Assembly (NCBI RefSeq): GCF_016827675.1
Contig: NZ_JAERJA010000002.1
Span: 434,001-498,000, forward strand
Direction of reading: 5' to 3'
Origin: Nocardioides limicola
GTDB taxonomy: Bacteria > Actinomycetota > Actinomycetes > Propionibacteriales > Nocardioidaceae
Length of the DNA stretch: 64,000 bases
Each line of letters begins with the position of its first letter. Position 1 is the first letter of the stretch. This document shows positions 62,888 through 64,000 of this stretch, in pieces. The position numbers were made by a program, and so were the translations under genes. Under the pieces are notes generated by a model. That model saw only the letters and a program-made list of their open reading frames with translations. It did not search any database and was not told the DNA's origin.

Positions 62888-64000
62888 GCCTCCTCGAACA
62901 TCGCGCTGCGCAGCGGCGCGTCCACGGTGGCGGCCCGGTAGGCCTCCACCGCCTGCCGCGCCTCCTTGTCGACCGTGGCCGGCACGTGCACCTCGACCGT
63001 GACCAGCAGGTCGCCGCGGCTGCCGTCACGCCGGGTCGCCCCCTTGCCGCGCACCCGGAAGGTGCGGCCGGTCGGTGTCCCCGGCGGGATCTTCAACGTC
63101 ACCGCGGCACCGCCCCGGACAGGGATCCGCACCTCACCCCCGAGCACCGCCTCGTCGAACGAGATCGGCACCTGCAGGGTGAGGTTGTCCCCGGAGCGGC
63201 CGTAGAGACGATGGGCAGCGACCTTGACGGTCACGTACAGATCCCCCGGAGGGCCTCCATGCTCGCCGGAGCCACCCTTGCCGCGCAGCCGGATCCGCTG
63301 CCCGTCCTTGACACCGGCCGGGATCCTGGCCTGGACCTTGCGGTCCGAACGACCCCGGCCGCTGCCCAAGCAGGTGGGGCACGGCTCGTCGTAGACGAGT
63401 TGACGGCCGCCACAGGAGGGGCAGGTCTCGTTCAGGTTGAACGCGCCGCCCATCGAGGCGACCACGAAGCCGGCACCGTCACACTCGGCACAGACCCTCG
63501 GCCTGGTGCCCGGCTTCCCACCGGTGCCCGCGCAGGTGCTGCACGGGGCATCACTGCTCAACGCCAGCGAGACGGTGACCCCGTCCAGCGCCTCGTCGAA
63601 TCCGATGGTGGCCGTGGTCTCGACGTCCTGCCCCCGCTGCGGCCGGACACTGCGCTGCTGCTGCCGACCGCCCCGGAAGATGTCACCGAAGACATCGCCG
63701 AGGCCGCCGGAACTGCGCTGCCCGAAGAGGTCCGACAGATCGAAGCCGGCACCACCGGCGCCGTAGCCGTGTGGCATCGACCTGATCTCGTCGTACCGCT
63801 TCCGCTTCTCCGCATCACCGACCACGTCGTAGGCCGCGGCGACCTCCTTGAAGCGTTCGTGCTTCGCACTGTCGTCGGGATTGGAGTCGGGGTGGTTGGC
63901 ACGGGCGAGCTTGCGGTAGGCCTTCTTGATCTGGTCCGCGGTGGCATCCTTGGACACCCCGAGGACCTTGTAGAAGTCCTTGCCGATCCAGTCCGCGTCG
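62884..64000 (-). CDS. dnaJ: Chaperone protein DnaJ (5' end outside window)
   Basis: About 372 codons are visible; the N-terminus continues to the right. The J domain begins DWIGKDFYKVLGVSKDATADQIKKAYRKLARANHPDSNPDD, with the HPD tripeptide. A Gly/Phe-rich linker (GAGGAGFDLSDLFGQ) and four zinc-finger repeats follow (CSTCAGTG, CAECDGAG, CPSCGGRQ, CPTCLGSG). The C-terminal client domain is complete. DnaJ stimulates DnaK ATPase. Its stop overlaps hspR. dnaK and grpE should lie just beyond the right edge. Confidence 0.95.
   Translation of the reverse strand, partial: DADWIGKDFYKVLGVSKDATADQIKKAYRKLARANHPDSNPDDSAKHERFKEVAAAYDVVGDAEKRKRYDEIRSMPHGYGAGGAGFDLSDLFGQRSSGGLGDVFGDIFRGGRQQQRSVRPQRGQDVETTATIGFDEALDGVTVSLALSSDAPCSTCAGTGGKPGTRPRVCAECDGAGFVVASMGGAFNLNETCPSCGGRQLVYDEPCPTCLGSGRGRSDRKVQARIPAGVKDGQRIRLRGKGGSGEHGGPPGDLYVTVKVAAHRLYGRSGDNLTLQVPISFDEAVLGGEVRIPVRGGAAVTLKIPPGTPTGRTFRVRGKGATRRDGSRGDLLVTVEVHVPATVDKEARQAVEAYRAATVDAPLRSAMFEEA

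Overview
The window is a high-GC actinobacterial chromosome segment. Frequent GTG/TTG starts, 4-bp ATGA/GTGA gene overlaps, Actinobacteria-restricted families (DUF3073, DUF3151, DUF3817, DUF6114, DUF6230, class E sortase) and an HspR-type heat-shock repressor all fit. The gene set looks most like Nocardioides or a related Propionibacteriales genus, but that is inference from gene content, not phylogeny. Gene order from the purine genes to dnaJ/hspR/clpB/fbaA resembles, from memory, the dnaK-hspR-purA-fba-clpB neighbourhood of other Actinobacteria.

Layout. 0-6.6 kb: 5' part of a type II NADH dehydrogenase, an ATP-binding (HATPase) protein coupled to two fluoride channel halves, a minimal zincin, tRNA-Glu and tRNA-Asp (minus) opposite tRNA-Phe (plus), a hotdog thioesterase, a secreted SGNH hydrolase, a PfkB sugar kinase and a stand-alone maltokinase-cap-like protein. 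6.6-16.7 kb: accessory block with a LuxR/TPR regulator, flavin monooxygenase, VOC and SnoaL-like proteins, a 34-bp tandem repeat, a very large membrane protein, a glycosidase-like protein, a Leu/Val/Phe-type dehydrogenase and DUF3073. 16.8-40.4 kb: de novo purine genes purM, purF, purL, purQ, purS, purC, purB, purD and purA, all on the minus strand, plus lysS. They are interrupted by an M20 peptidase with a His-Asp-Ser-Gly repeat tail, an MFS/ArsR pair, a secreted DUF1906 hydrolase, an acyl-CoA ligase and an acyltransferase operon. 40.4-50.1 kb: DUF3151, a CPA2-type antiporter, fbaA, a TrmH methyltransferase, DedA and DUF368 (both undecaprenyl-phosphate translocase families) side by side, a class E sortase, an aminotransferase and two membrane proteins. 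50.1-55.1 kb: clpB with an HspR-type operator, and a coupled Abi-alpha/DUF445 pair. 55.2-61.1 kb: an eight-gene operon of secreted DUF6230 and membrane DUF6114 proteins opposite a signal peptidase I. 61.2-64 kb: the 3' end of the dnaK operon (dnaJ, hspR, then a coupled TetR gene and a membrane-anchored protein).

The strongest candidates for something undescribed are: (i) the 55.2-61.1 kb DUF6230/DUF6114 surface-protein operon, which contains a ricin-lectin fusion and an orphan secreted protein and has its own signal peptidase; (ii) arrays of exactly 22-bp modules with a shared CGA(A/G)GT-like header but locus-specific cores, which fill several intergenic gaps (21069-21134, 23833-23922, 61129-61238; a 21-bp relative at 45227-45320); (iii) the DedA/DUF368/sortase E neighbourhood. 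The heat-shock circuit is legible: hspR lies at the right end and a perfect HAIR-like inverted repeat sits in front of clpB.
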